From Vibrio litoralis DSM 17657 (lineage in GTDB: Bacteria; Pseudomonadota; Gammaproteobacteria; Enterobacterales; Vibrionaceae), in NCBI RefSeq assembly GCF_000426765.1, contig NZ_AUFZ01000022.1, positions 1 through 64,000 of the forward strand: a stretch of 64,000 nucleotides of DNA, written 5' to 3'. Under the pieces are notes generated by a model. It had not been told where the DNA came from. It did no database searches and saw only the letters and a program-made list of their open reading frames with translations. This document shows positions 19,150-28,013 of this stretch, one piece after another; within the stretch, counting starts at the first letter, position 1, and each line of letters begins with the position of its first letter. A program made the position numbers and the translations under genes.

Positions 19150-19340
19150 ACCCAGTTATTATTTACTTAAAATAGCGTAAGGCTGACTATTCTACTGCAT
19201 TAAACGTATTTTGTACTTAGCATATTACTGATTTTCTTTCGCTTACCATACCTATCATGCAGTTAGAAAAATAACTCAACACTTTCTTATTTTTGCGAAT
19301 TCTATTACAGTAAAAAATCTTCTTTTAAATGGCTTAGATT

Positions 19341-19964
19341 ATGCTCGATTACGCACTTTTATCCGCTTTTATTCCTACCTTTTTCTTTGTGTCCATTACA
19401 CCAGGAATGTGTATGACACTCGCCTTAACACTTGGAATGAGCGTTGGAATTAAACGCACGCTTTGGATGATGGTTGGAGAACTTGCTGGCGTGGCCTTAG
19501 TGGCAACGTTAGCGGTGATTGGCGTTGCGGCAATAATGTTAAACTACCCTAGCTTATTTTTAGCATTAAAATGGATTGGTGGTGCCTACCTTATTTGGGT
19601 TGGTATCAATATGTGGCTCAATAAAGGCAAAATGTCCCTGAATCTTGAGCAATCCACTCAGCCTACCGATCGCCTAAAGTTAATAAGCCAAGGTTTTATC
19701 ACTGCTATTGCCAATCCAAAAGGTTGGGCATTTATGATTTCACTCTTGCCGCCATTCATTAATGTCGATAAATCGGTCCCCCACCAAATGGTTGTCTTGA
19801 TTAGCATTATTTTAATGACGGAATTCATTTCAATGATGGCCTATGCAACCGGCGGCAAAAGCTTACGTTTATTTTTAACCCGCGGAGATAACGTTAAGTT
19901 CCTTAACCGTATTGCTGGCACTTTGATGATTGGCGTTGGTATCTGGTTAGCACTGATTGATTAA
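19341..19964 (+). CDS. LysE/RhtB family amino-acid exporter
   Basis: An inner-membrane exporter of 207 residues with about six hydrophobic segments. The family hallmark 'SITPGMCMTLALTLGMSVGI' near residue 18 and 'GGAYLIWVGINMWL' near 81 are present. Members export lysine, threonine, homoserine or related compounds; the sequence alone does not tell which. It is monocistronic and followed by part of an inverted-repeat element. Confidence 0.88.
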   Translation: MLDYALLSAFIPTFFFVSITPGMCMTLALTLGMSVGIKRTLWMMVGELAGVALVATLAVIGVAAIMLNYPSLFLALKWIGGAYLIWVGINMWLNKGKMSLNLEQSTQPTDRLKLISQGFITAIANPKGWAFMISLLPPFINVDKSVPHQMVVLISIILMTEFISMMAYATGGKSLRLFLTRGDNVKFLNRIAGTLMIGVGIWLALID

Positions 19965-19972
19965 CATGACAC

Positions 19973-20055
19973 CCATGCATTCCTTCGCCAACCTTCCTTG
20001 CTTAAAGGTTTGGAGAACAGTCCTGAATTCTGCATTTTGAAGTCACTTGGGCATA
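19973..20055. mobile_element. Half copy of the TATACCCAAGT inverted-repeat element, in reverse orientation
   Basis: Read on the minus strand this begins 'tatgcccaagtgacttcaaa', then 'atgcagaattcaggact', then 'cctttaagcaaggaaggttg' and 'gcgaaggaatg'. It matches the first 80 or so bases of the full element at 37384. The other half is missing, so it is a truncated relic. Confidence 0.75.
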
Positions 20056-20203
20056 GTTGTTACTGATAGTTTTCTTTTTATATAACAAAACGTCATAACA
20101 CATACTTTAATTGGCTTTGAAATTGTGAATCTAGGCTGTAAATTTACAAACAATTGGAAACATTCCTCCCCTTTTTTAAACAAACCATTTTAAGGATTCA
20201 ACT

Positions 20204-21580
20204 ATGTCACTTGCGGTTATCGCTAACTTAGCGGTATTTGTGTGCATTCTTTTCTTTTTATTTCAACAACAAAGAAAATCTAGCACCCTATCTCGCCTTG
20301 TTTTATTAGGACTTGTGCTTGGAAGCGCGTACGGTTTACTGATCCATGTTTTTTATGGCGAAGGTAATCCGGTTATCAAAAACACCCTAGATTGGGTGAA
20401 TGTGGTCGGCAGTGGTTATGTTGGCCTACTCAAAATGGTGATCATGCCATTAGTATTAATTTCAATGATTTCAGCGGTTGTGAAACTCGACAACTCTGGT
20501 TCACTGGGAAAAATTAGTGGCTTAACCATTTCGGTACTGCTCTTCACTACAGCTATTTCAGCATTAATTGGTATTACCGTTGCCCACCTATTTGGTTTAT
20601 CTGCGGAAGGTTTATCAGCAGGTGTTCGCGAAACGGCTCGCATGAGCGTATTAGAAAATCGTATGGGTAGCGTTGCTGACCTAACAATTCCACAGATGCT
20701 AATAAGCTTTATTCCAACTAACCCATTTGCAGATTTAACTGGTGCACGTTCAACGTCTATTATTGCGGTTGTTATTTTCGGAATTCTCGTAGGTATTGCC
20801 GCTCGTCACGTGATGAAAGAGAAACAAGAACTTGAATCACCAATTCGTACCTTTGTTGAAGCTGTTCAATCAATCGTTATGCGTCTGGTTAAAATGATCA
20901 TTGCCTTGACACCATACGGTATTGCGGCGCTAATGACTAAAGTGGTTGCGACCTCTAGCCTTAATGACATTTTAAGCTTAATTGGCTTTATCGTTGCTTC
21001 TTATGTTGCAATCTTATTAATGTTTGTTGTGCATGGTTTATTAGTTTCTCTGGTTGGCGTAAGCCCTAAAGAATACTTTAAACGAATCTGGCCAGTCCTA
21101 ACGTTTGCGTTTACTTCTCGCAGTTCTGCCGCGACGATTCCACTGAACGTAGAAGCGCAAATAACCAAATTAAAAGTGCCACCAGCGATTGCTAACTTAT
21201 CTGCAACCTTTGGTGCCACGATTGGTCAAAATGGTTGTGCTGGTATCTACCCTGCTATGCTGGCAGTGATGGTCGCGCCAACGGTTGGTATTAACCCACT
21301 AGATATAAACTTTATTCTGTCTTTAGTAGCGATCATTACCATCAGTTCATTTGGTATTGCCGGTGTCGGTGGTGGTGCAACGTTTGCAGCATTGATCGTA
21401 CTACCAGCAATGGGACTACCTGTCGCGATTGCAGCTTTACTCATCTCGATTGAACCATTAATTGATATGGCGCGTACTGCACTTAATGTAAGTGGTGCGA
21501 TGACGGCAGGGACTATCACCTCTCGTCTGCTAGGTGATAAAAAAGACATCAATAAAGAGTTTGATGAAGTTAACGCTTAG
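20204..21580 (+). CDS. tcyP: L-cystine symporter TcyP-like (dicarboxylate/amino acid:cation symporter family)
   Basis: This is an inner-membrane secondary importer of 458 residues with the glutamate-transporter fold. The visible family features are '[20 protein letters not shown]' near residue 75, the re-entrant serine-rich loop '[17 protein letters not shown]' near 300, '[17 protein letters not shown]' near 345 and '[20 protein letters not shown]' near 390. Length and the '[14 protein letters not shown]' N-terminus favour the YdjN/TcyP cystine group over GltP or DctA. A strong terminator follows the gene. Confidence 0.85.
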   Translation: MSLAVIANLAVFVCILFFLFQQQRKSSTLSRLVLLGLVLGSAYGLLIHVFYGEGNPVIKNTLDWVNVVGSGYVGLLKMVIMPLVLISMISAVVKLDNSGSLGKISGLTISVLLFTTAISALIGITVAHLFGLSAEGLSAGVRETARMSVLENRMGSVADLTIPQMLISFIPTNPFADLTGARSTSIIAVVIFGILVGIAARHVMKEKQELESPIRTFVEAVQSIVMRLVKMIIALTPYGIAALMTKVVATSSLNDILSLIGFIVASYVAILLMFVVHGLLVSLVGVSPKEYFKRIWPVLTFAFTSRSSAATIPLNVEAQITKLKVPPAIANLSATFGATIGQNGCAGIYPAMLAVMVAPTVGINPLDINFILSLVAIITISSFGIAGVGGGATFAALIVLPAMGLPVAIAALLISIEPLIDMARTALNVSGAMTAGTITSRLLGDKKDINKEFDEVNA

Positions 21581-21621
21581 TAGCCGTCCCAACAAGTTAT
21601 TCATCACAATATAAAATAAAC

Positions 21622-21658
21622 AAAGCCCGCTAGTTCGCATTGAACTAGCGGGCTTTTT
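21622..21658 (+). terminator. Intrinsic terminator after the cystine symporter gene
   Basis: A 14-bp arm (aaagcccgctagttc with gaactagcgggcttt) and a short loop are followed by T residues. It is one of the strongest terminators in the window. Confidence 0.9.
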
Positions 21659-21710
21659 GTCACTTATATATATGATTCAATATTAGTTACAAAGACGTTA
21701 TTAGATCAGG

Positions 21711-22241
21711 TTATAAGATTGCCAGTGCTAATTTCGCTAAATTATACGCATCGACATAACCTGAATGCTGTCGCCCTTCCCATTCTATATTCAAGTTTTC
21801 TTGGGCGGCTTTATGACCGATTCTTTTGTCTTTGAGTCGGTACTTAATACGGTAGAGCGTCGCGAGATTCAAAAACTCTTTAAAAGGAAACTCTAAACCT
21901 TTTTCCAGACACTCTTTTCGCAAAATATCATCATCATGTCCCCAAGCTGCGTAGATTTTATTAGGGCCACCAAAGTTTTTAATCATAGATTTCAAAACAT
22001 CTTCTAACGGGCGGCCTTGTTTTTGTACTTTACGTGGCGTAATACCCGTTAGCTCAAAGCAAAATGCAGAAATTTCATCATGTTCAGGTCGCACGTAATA
22101 TTGAGCACGCTTAACGATCTCGCCTTTGTTAAGGTCAATCTCCGCTAAACCTACTTCAATAATTTCACCGGTCGTGCCAACACCATCGACATTCCAGCAA
22201 CACATTTCTAAATCGAAACAGACGACTCTGTTATAGTTCAT
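21711..22241 (-). CDS. DEDDh 3'-5' exonuclease
   Basis: A 176-residue RNase-T-fold exonuclease of the ERI-1/KapD type. The motifs are in order: Exo I 'CFDLEMCCW' at residue 9, Exo II 'WGHDDDILRKECL' near 100, and Exo III 'HSGYVDAYNLAKLAL' near 159, with the catalytic His four residues before Asp. It is a single-domain protein; the natural substrate (small RNA or DNA ends) is not evident. Its own promoter should lie in the gap after 22241. Confidence 0.88.
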   Translation of the reverse strand: MNYNRVVCFDLEMCCWNVDGVGTTGEIIEVGLAEIDLNKGEIVKRAQYYVRPEHDEISAFCFELTGITPRKVQKQGRPLEDVLKSMIKNFGGPNKIYAAWGHDDDILRKECLEKGLEFPFKEFLNLATLYRIKYRLKDKRIGHKAAQENLNIEWEGRQHSGYVDAYNLAKLALAIL

Positions 22242-22588
22242 GCTACATTTTACCCATAAAAATCAAGAGTGGGATTCTACCCAAGTTGCAAAAAATTCTC
22301 GACCCCAATTCGTTTACAGTGTCAGCAAATAACCCACTAAACTTGGTTTATCTTGTATTTTTATCGTTTCAAACCACAACATTAAGGCTAAATCAGTCTC
22401 GATAGCACAAAGAATAATCAACAGTCTTGATGTGAGCATGATTCTATAATGGAATTTAACAAGCTTATGTTAAAATATCTGACATTGCGCGTAAGTGATC
22501 TACGCCACTTGTGAATTCAAATTTCACCCTAATATGATCACTTAGAACCGAATTAACTAATCAAATAAAGCTAAGAGATAAAATAATC
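22242..22588. other. Divergent intergenic region before the DUF2760/Hsp70 cluster
   Basis: These 347 bp hold no gene. They must carry the promoters of the exonuclease (minus) and of the DUF2760 gene (plus). I looked for a heat-shock (sigma-32) promoter and did not find a convincing CTTGAA / CCCCAT pair. Confidence 0.45.
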
Positions 22589-23215
22589 ATGACTTTTGAC
22601 CTATCGGCAATCCCAACCACTATCGATTTATTCCATATCATTTTGGCTGCAACAACCATTCTTTTCCTTCTATTAAGCTTTCGAACTAAAACGGTAGAAA
22701 AAATCGTCGAGAAACCTGTCGAAAAAATTGTTGAAGTAGAAAAGCCAGTTGAGAAGATCGTTGAAGTTGAAAAAGTTGTCGAAGTAGAAAAAGTGGTTGA
22801 GAAAATTGTTGAGGTTGAGTCTAAATTGAAAAGCGCCCCAACTGATTCGGCACTTCAATTGATGTCTATTTTCCAGCAAGAAGCACGTTTAATTGATTTC
22901 TTATCTGAAGACCTAACAGGCTTTAGCGATGAAGAAGTCGGCGCAGCGGCTCGCGTGATTCATATCGGTGGACAGAAAGTATTAGCGGATCACTTCAAAT
23001 TAAGCCAAATTCGTACAGAAGACGAAGAATCTCGCATTACCATTGAAGAAGGCTTTAATGCGCAAGAAGTTCGTTTAACCGGTAATGTATCAGGCCAAGC
23101 ACCATTTACTGGCACGCTTATTCATAAAGGTTGGAAAGCCGATACCATCACACTACCTAAGCTATCTGAAAATTACGATGCCAAGGTATTAGCACCAGCA
23201 GAGGTTGAGCTGTAA
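22589..23215 (+). CDS. DUF2760 membrane-anchored protein, first gene of an Hsp70 cluster
   Basis: A 208-residue protein of unknown function. Residues 13-31 form one membrane helix ('FHIILAATTILFLLLSF'). Residues 36-78 are a Val-Glu-Lys repeat ('EKIVEVEKPVEKIVEVEK'-like) that probably forms an extended charged stalk. The C-terminal 120 residues are the DUF2760 domain ('ALQLMSIFQQEARLIDFLSE', 'GFSDEEVGAAARVIH', ending in a basic/aromatic beta-rich part). Its stop overlaps the ATG of the next gene (TAATG), so it is translationally coupled to an Hsp70 homologue. I infer that it tethers or assists those chaperones at the membrane. Confidence 0.82.
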   Translation: MTFDLSAIPTTIDLFHIILAATTILFLLLSFRTKTVEKIVEKPVEKIVEVEKPVEKIVEVEKVVEVEKVVEKIVEVESKLKSAPTDSALQLMSIFQQEARLIDFLSEDLTGFSDEEVGAAARVIHIGGQKVLADHFKLSQIRTEDEESRITIEEGFNAQEVRLTGNVSGQAPFTGTLIHKGWKADTITLPKLSENYDAKVLAPAEVEL

Positions 23216-25029
23216 TGTCTACTAGTCAATATTTTATCGGTATCGACTTAGGTACTACCCACTGTGTTTTGTCGTATTGCCCAATAAGTGCCGATGAGCC
23301 ACAAGTCAATGTTTTCGCAGTGCCACAATTGATTTCGCAAGGCCAAGTCGATTCATTAAATCAACTGCCTTCGTTTTTATATCAAGCGCATGAAAGTGAA
23401 ATAGCTTCAGGTACGAACGCCCTACCTTGGACAAATTCCGCGACCAATACGCTCGTGGGTAGTATTGCTCGCAACATGGGTAATAAAACGCCAATGCGTT
23501 TAGTGGCGAGTGCCAAAAGCTGGTTATGTCATGGTGGCGTTGACCGTCGTAGTGCTTTCTTACCGCAAGGTAGTGATGACGAAGTTCAGAAAGTGTCACC
23601 ATTGAAAGCAACACAGCTCTATCTAGAACATTTAATGGCCGCTTGGGATCATCAACATCAAGATGCTCCGTTACGTGAACAACAGGTGACCATTACTATC
23701 CCTGCGTCATTTGATCCTGCTGCGAAAGAATTAACTGCAGAAGCAGCACGTAATGCCGGTTTTCAACATGTCGCCCTACTGGAAGAGCCTCAAGCAGCAC
23801 TTTACAGCTGGATTGACAGCAATAGCGCAGCTTGGCGTGAACAAGTTGAGCTTGGTGATTTAGTCTTAGTGGTCGATATCGGTGGTGGTACCACTGATTT
23901 ATCATTGGTTTCTGTCACTGAACAAAACGGTAACCTTGCTTTAGAACGTATTGCCGTTGGTGAGCATATCTTACTTGGCGGTGACAATATGGACTTAGCT
24001 CTCGCCTACCGCTTAAAAATGAATCTTGCTCAACAAGGTAAACAATTACAACCTTGGCAAGTACAAGCCATGGCGCACCTATGCCGTGACGCCAAAGAAG
24101 CTTTGCTAAACGATCGCACACTGACTTCTGTGCCGATCGTAGTCCCTAGCCGCGGCTCGAAACTACTAGGTAGTACGCTTAAAACCGAACTCACTCAGCA
24201 AGATGTCGAGCAAACACTACTTGAAGGCTTCTTCCCGAAAGTCGCAGTAAACGAGCATCCTGTACAATCGGCTCGCAGTGCTTTAACTCAACTTGGCCTG
24301 CCTTATGCGCAAGATGCGGGGATTACTCGTCATATCGCCGCGTTCTTATCTCGTCAAAGTCAGCAAGATGGTTCGAGCTTTGTTAAACCGACCAAAGTGT
24401 TATTTAATGGTGGCGTATTAAAATCTGAGCTAATTTCAGAACGCCTGCTTGATATTATCAATTCTTGGTTAACTCAAGATCATAACGACCAAACGCAAGC
24501 GCTAACCGGGGTCGATCTTGATTTAGCCGTCGCTCGTGGGGCGAGTTACTACGGTTTTGTTCGCCATAATATGGAAAACAATAATAGTGGTGTTCGTATT
24601 CGCGGTGGTATCGCGAGCAGTTACTATGTAGGTATTGAAAGTGCCATGCCAGCCATTCCGGGCATGGCGCCACCAATGGAAGCGATCTGCGTTGCGCCAT
24701 TTGGTATGGAAGAAGGCAGCCACGTTGAGTTATCTAGCCAAGAATTTGGTCTAGTGATCGGTCAACCGGTTCAATTCCAGTTCTATGGCTCAACGACTCG
24801 TCGCGAAGATGAAGTTGGTACTCATTTGGATTATTGGGCACCAGAAGAACTCGAAGAGCTTCCTGAGATTCAAGTCACACTGGATGCTAAAGAAGGCCGA
24901 AATATTGGTGAAGTAGTTGTGGTTAACTTAGCAGCGACGATTACTGAAATTGGCACCTTAGAACTTGAAGCCATCGCCAAAGATAATGGCCAAAAATGGC
25001 TGGTTGAGTTTAGCGTTCGTCAACAATAA
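23215..25029 (+). CDS. Hsp70-family ATPase (DnaK-like), 604 residues
   Basis: A cytoplasmic Hsp70-like protein distinct from DnaK and HscA. The ATPase fold is complete: phosphate-1 loop 'GIDLGTTHCVLSY' at residue 9, 'VTITIPASFDPAAKELTAEA' near 157, 'LLEEPQAALYSW' near 186, phosphate-2 'VVDIGGGTTDLSLV' near 222 and the adenosine motif 'LFNGGVLKSELI' near 397. The C-terminal 150 residues are a shortened beta-rich part; the DnaK lid helices and an EEVD-like tail are absent. It sits between a DUF2760 gene and a second, longer Hsp70 homologue. The client is unknown. Confidence 0.85.
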   Translation: MSTSQYFIGIDLGTTHCVLSYCPISADEPQVNVFAVPQLISQGQVDSLNQLPSFLYQAHESEIASGTNALPWTNSATNTLVGSIARNMGNKTPMRLVASAKSWLCHGGVDRRSAFLPQGSDDEVQKVSPLKATQLYLEHLMAAWDHQHQDAPLREQQVTITIPASFDPAAKELTAEAARNAGFQHVALLEEPQAALYSWIDSNSAAWREQVELGDLVLVVDIGGGTTDLSLVSVTEQNGNLALERIAVGEHILLGGDNMDLALAYRLKMNLAQQGKQLQPWQVQAMAHLCRDAKEALLNDRTLTSVPIVVPSRGSKLLGSTLKTELTQQDVEQTLLEGFFPKVAVNEHPVQSARSALTQLGLPYAQDAGITRHIAAFLSRQSQQDGSSFVKPTKVLFNGGVLKSELISERLLDIINSWLTQDHNDQTQALTGVDLDLAVARGASYYGFVRHNMENNNSGVRIRGGIASSYYVGIESAMPAIPGMAPPMEAICVAPFGMEEGSHVELSSQEFGLVIGQPVQFQFYGSTTRREDEVGTHLDYWAPEELEELPEIQVTLDAKEGRNIGEVVVVNLAATITEIGTLELEAIAKDNGQKWLVEFSVRQQ

Positions 25030-25065
25030 CGAACTAACCTCTAGGTTCCACGTTCCACATCAACT

Positions 25066-25118
25066 AAGGGCATTGAATTGAATAGATAATAACGCTTTCA
25101 TTCAATGCCCTTTTGTTT
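25066..25118 (+). terminator. Intrinsic terminator between the two Hsp70 genes
   Basis: A long arm (aagggcattgaat at 25066 with attcaatgccctt ending at 25112) is followed by 'ttgttttt'. It should stop a share of the transcripts before the second Hsp70 gene, so the two chaperones are probably made in unequal amounts, or the second has its own promoter. Confidence 0.8.
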
Positions 25119-25141
25119 TTATTTTGCTTTAGGAAAACATC

Positions 25142-27952
25142 ATGAATTCTCCAATCAAATCAAATGCCCGTTACCTAATTGGAATTGATTTAGGCACCAC
25201 CAACAGTGTGCTTGCCTACTGTGAAATTCAGGATGATTTAACCAAAAGCCAAGTCAGTATTTTCGATATCGACCAGCTCGTTGGCCCGGGTGAAGTTGTA
25301 CGTAAGCCGCTGCTTCCTTCTTTTCGTTTCCACCCTACTCAAGGTCAATTTCAATCATCTGATATGTCACTACCTTGGGATCTACAACCGGTTGAAGGTG
25401 AATTAGAGCAAGTTATCATTGGTGAGTGGGCCCGTGAATTAGGCGCGCAAATTGAAGGCCGCCAAGTATCCAGCGCCAAAAGTTGGTTATCTCATAATGC
25501 GGTTGATCGTGAATCTGAAATCCTACCTTGGTCTGGCTCAGATAACGTCGAAAAAGTATCTCCACTACTTGCCAGTGCCAGTTACTTAAATCACATGCGT
25601 CAAAGTTGGGATCATCATAATCCTAACCACAAGCTAGCAGAGCAAGAAGTGGTGGTAACCATCCCGGCATCCTTTGATGAAACCGCTCGCAACCTTACCT
25701 TAAAAGCTGCTCAATTAGCAGGTCTACAACATATTCATTTATTGGAAGAGCCACAGGCAGTTTGCTATGACTGGTATAGTCGTCATATCGACACAGCTTC
25801 CACACAGCTACAAGATATCCCTTCGATACTCGTTTGTGATGTTGGTGGTGGCACCACTGACTTGAGCTTAATTGAAGCCCAATACCAAGAACAGCAACTC
25901 TCACTGAACCGTATTGGAGTGGGCGATCACCTTATGCTCGGTGGTGACAATATCGACTTAGCCCTCGCCCATCTGGCTGAACAGCGTTTAAATCAAAATA
26001 AAAAACTGAACGCAGCGTCGTTGATGAAACTAATCCAACAAACACGTAAAGTGAAAGAAGATTTATTGCGTCCTGATGCGGCAGAAGAAGCCAAAATATC
26101 AATACTCGGCAGTGGCTCTCGCTTGATTGGTGGAACAAAAAGCGCACCAATTACTAAGCAAGAGATCCATCAAATCGTTATCGATGGTTTCTTTCCTTTA
26201 ACTCAGCCAAACGAAATGCCGCAGCAACGAAAAACCGCTGTCGTTGAATTTGGTCTACCTTATGCTGCGGATGCTGCGATCAGCCGCCATTTAGCAGAAT
26301 TTATTCAAAACCATTCTCCCGATGGCAAAACACCTACTGGGCTATTACTAAATGGTGGTGTGTTTAATAGTGAATTGGTCGAAAACCGCATGGTTGAGTT
26401 ACTCAGCCAATGGCATGGCGCTCCGATTACTTTGCTGGATAACCCTAGTCCTGATTTATCGGTTGCTTTCGGTGCGGTCGCTTATGCCAAAGCTCGCCAT
26501 GGTGCGCAACTTAAAATTGGTGGCGGTTCGGCTCGATCATACTTCTTACACCTAAAACAAAAGAATGTCTCGGCTTCAAAAGCCTTATGTGTTTTATCCA
26601 AAGGCACCGACACAGGCCAAGAAATTCGTCTTAATGGCCGCCAGTTTTTATTAACTCTTGGCGAACCGATTCAAATTGATTTGTTAACCTCAACCCAAGA
26701 GCAATTTATTGATGCCAGCGGATCTTTAACGCCTCCTCAAAATAGTTTGTTGCTCAACGTACAAACTAACTTAGAGCGAGCTGCATTCAAGCCGCTACCG
26801 CCTTATATTGCGACATTAGAAGGCAGCCAAGCCCGTGAGAACTTGCAAGCAAACCAGAAAGATCGCGTTGAAGTCATGCTCGCTTGCCAACTTACCGAAG
26901 TAGGTACTCTAAAAATTGAATGTGTCAGCACCACAAATGACAATCAACGTTGGTTACTCGAGTTCGATACCCGCAAACATGAAGAATTTGAGCAAGCTCA
27001 AGCTCATCCCCGCTTAGAACAAGCGAAAGAGCTGATTTCAACCGCCTACTCTTCTAATAAAAAATCGGACAACGCTAAATTAATTAAAACTCTTAGCAAA
27101 GATCTCGAAAAACAACTCGGCAAACGCGAACAGTGGGATTTTGCCACCCTACGCCAGTTATTTGATACGTTTGCTTTAGGAAAAAAACGTCGTCGTCGTT
27201 CGGAAGCGCATGAAAAACAATGGCTACGTCTGGCCGGTTTTGCTCTACGCCCGGGCTTTGGTGATCCAACCGATGAATGGCGCTGCGAACAAACATGGGC
27301 GTTATATCAGCAAGGTATTCAATTTCCGTCGCACCAAACTTGGTCGGATTGGTGGATTTTCTGGCGTCGCATTGCTGGTGGATTAAACCAAGAGCAGCAA
27401 GAAACCATTTTGGCCGATATTGCGAAGTACCTACACCCAGGTGCGCATCGTGGAAAAGGAACGGGCAAAGAAGCAACTGAACATGGATACGAAGCTATGG
27501 TTCGTCTATCCGCCTCGCTAGAACATCTAGACAGCGAAGATAAAATCTTACTCTCTAATTGGTATCTAAGCCGTGCACAAAAGTCTCCCGAGTATGTACA
27601 AGCACACTGGTGGGCATTAGGCCGCTTAGCCTCACGCACCCAAATGTATGGCAGTCAACACAACCTTGTGCCAGTTGCTCAAGTCAATCAATGGCTACTT
27701 AAAATGCTTGATTTAGACTGGAAGAAAGAGCCGATGATTGGCTTTGCCGCGGTGATGATGAGCCGGAAAACTGGCGATCGCAGTATCGATATTAGTGACG
27801 ATATACGTGAGAAAATCATCAACAAACTTACCACAAGTCGTGCAACGCCAACTTGGATAACACTCGTCAGTGACGTAACAACATTAAGCGAAGATGAATC
27901 GAAAAAAGTCTTTGGTGATTCTATTCCGGCAGGTTTGCAGATGGTGAACTAA
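25142..27952 (+). CDS. Hsp70-family ATPase with long C-terminal extension (DUF3731-like), 936 residues
   Basis: A second Hsp70 homologue, paralogous to its neighbour ('YLIGIDLGTTNSVLAYCEIQ' near residue 11; 'VCDVGGGTTDLSLIEA' near 235; 'LLLNGGVFNSELVENRM' near 402). Unlike the first, it continues for about 300 residues after the Hsp70 core. This tail is helical, rich in Trp and Arg ('GKKRRRRSEAHEKQWLRLAG', 'WSDWWIFWRRIAGGLN', 'AHWWALGRLASRTQMYG') and corresponds to the domain I know as DUF3731. The tail may bind the client or a partner. AGGAAAAC precedes the ATG. Confidence 0.85.
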   Translation: MNSPIKSNARYLIGIDLGTTNSVLAYCEIQDDLTKSQVSIFDIDQLVGPGEVVRKPLLPSFRFHPTQGQFQSSDMSLPWDLQPVEGELEQVIIGEWARELGAQIEGRQVSSAKSWLSHNAVDRESEILPWSGSDNVEKVSPLLASASYLNHMRQSWDHHNPNHKLAEQEVVVTIPASFDETARNLTLKAAQLAGLQHIHLLEEPQAVCYDWYSRHIDTASTQLQDIPSILVCDVGGGTTDLSLIEAQYQEQQLSLNRIGVGDHLMLGGDNIDLALAHLAEQRLNQNKKLNAASLMKLIQQTRKVKEDLLRPDAAEEAKISILGSGSRLIGGTKSAPITKQEIHQIVIDGFFPLTQPNEMPQQRKTAVVEFGLPYAADAAISRHLAEFIQNHSPDGKTPTGLLLNGGVFNSELVENRMVELLSQWHGAPITLLDNPSPDLSVAFGAVAYAKARHGAQLKIGGGSARSYFLHLKQKNVSASKALCVLSKGTDTGQEIRLNGRQFLLTLGEPIQIDLLTSTQEQFIDASGSLTPPQNSLLLNVQTNLERAAFKPLPPYIATLEGSQARENLQANQKDRVEVMLACQLTEVGTLKIECVSTTNDNQRWLLEFDTRKHEEFEQAQAHPRLEQAKELISTAYSSNKKSDNAKLIKTLSKDLEKQLGKREQWDFATLRQLFDTFALGKKRRRRSEAHEKQWLRLAGFALRPGFGDPTDEWRCEQTWALYQQGIQFPSHQTWSDWWIFWRRIAGGLNQEQQETILADIAKYLHPGAHRGKGTGKEATEHGYEAMVRLSASLEHLDSEDKILLSNWYLSRAQKSPEYVQAHWWALGRLASRTQMYGSQHNLVPVAQVNQWLLKMLDLDWKKEPMIGFAAVMMSRKTGDRSIDISDDIREKIINKLTTSRATPTWITLVSDVTTLSEDESKKVFGDSIPAGLQMVN

Positions 27953-27976
27953 TTCAATGTATACCCAATGGAATGT

Positions 27977-28006
27977 AGGCCACTTGAGCTGAACGTCTAG
28001 TGGCCT
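27977..28006. terminator. Inverted repeat between convergent Hsp70 and MscS genes
   Basis: An 8-bp arm (aggccact with agtggcct) and a 14-base loop are followed by a modest T stretch on the plus strand. It sits between two convergent stop codons, so a terminator role is likely, though it is weak. Confidence 0.45.
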
Positions 28007-28013
28007 AGTGGTT

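Noticed and set aside
19150..19340. Lysine riboswitch before the LysE-family gene
   Set aside because: The conserved core elements of the lysine aptamer are not visible in this 190-bp gap.
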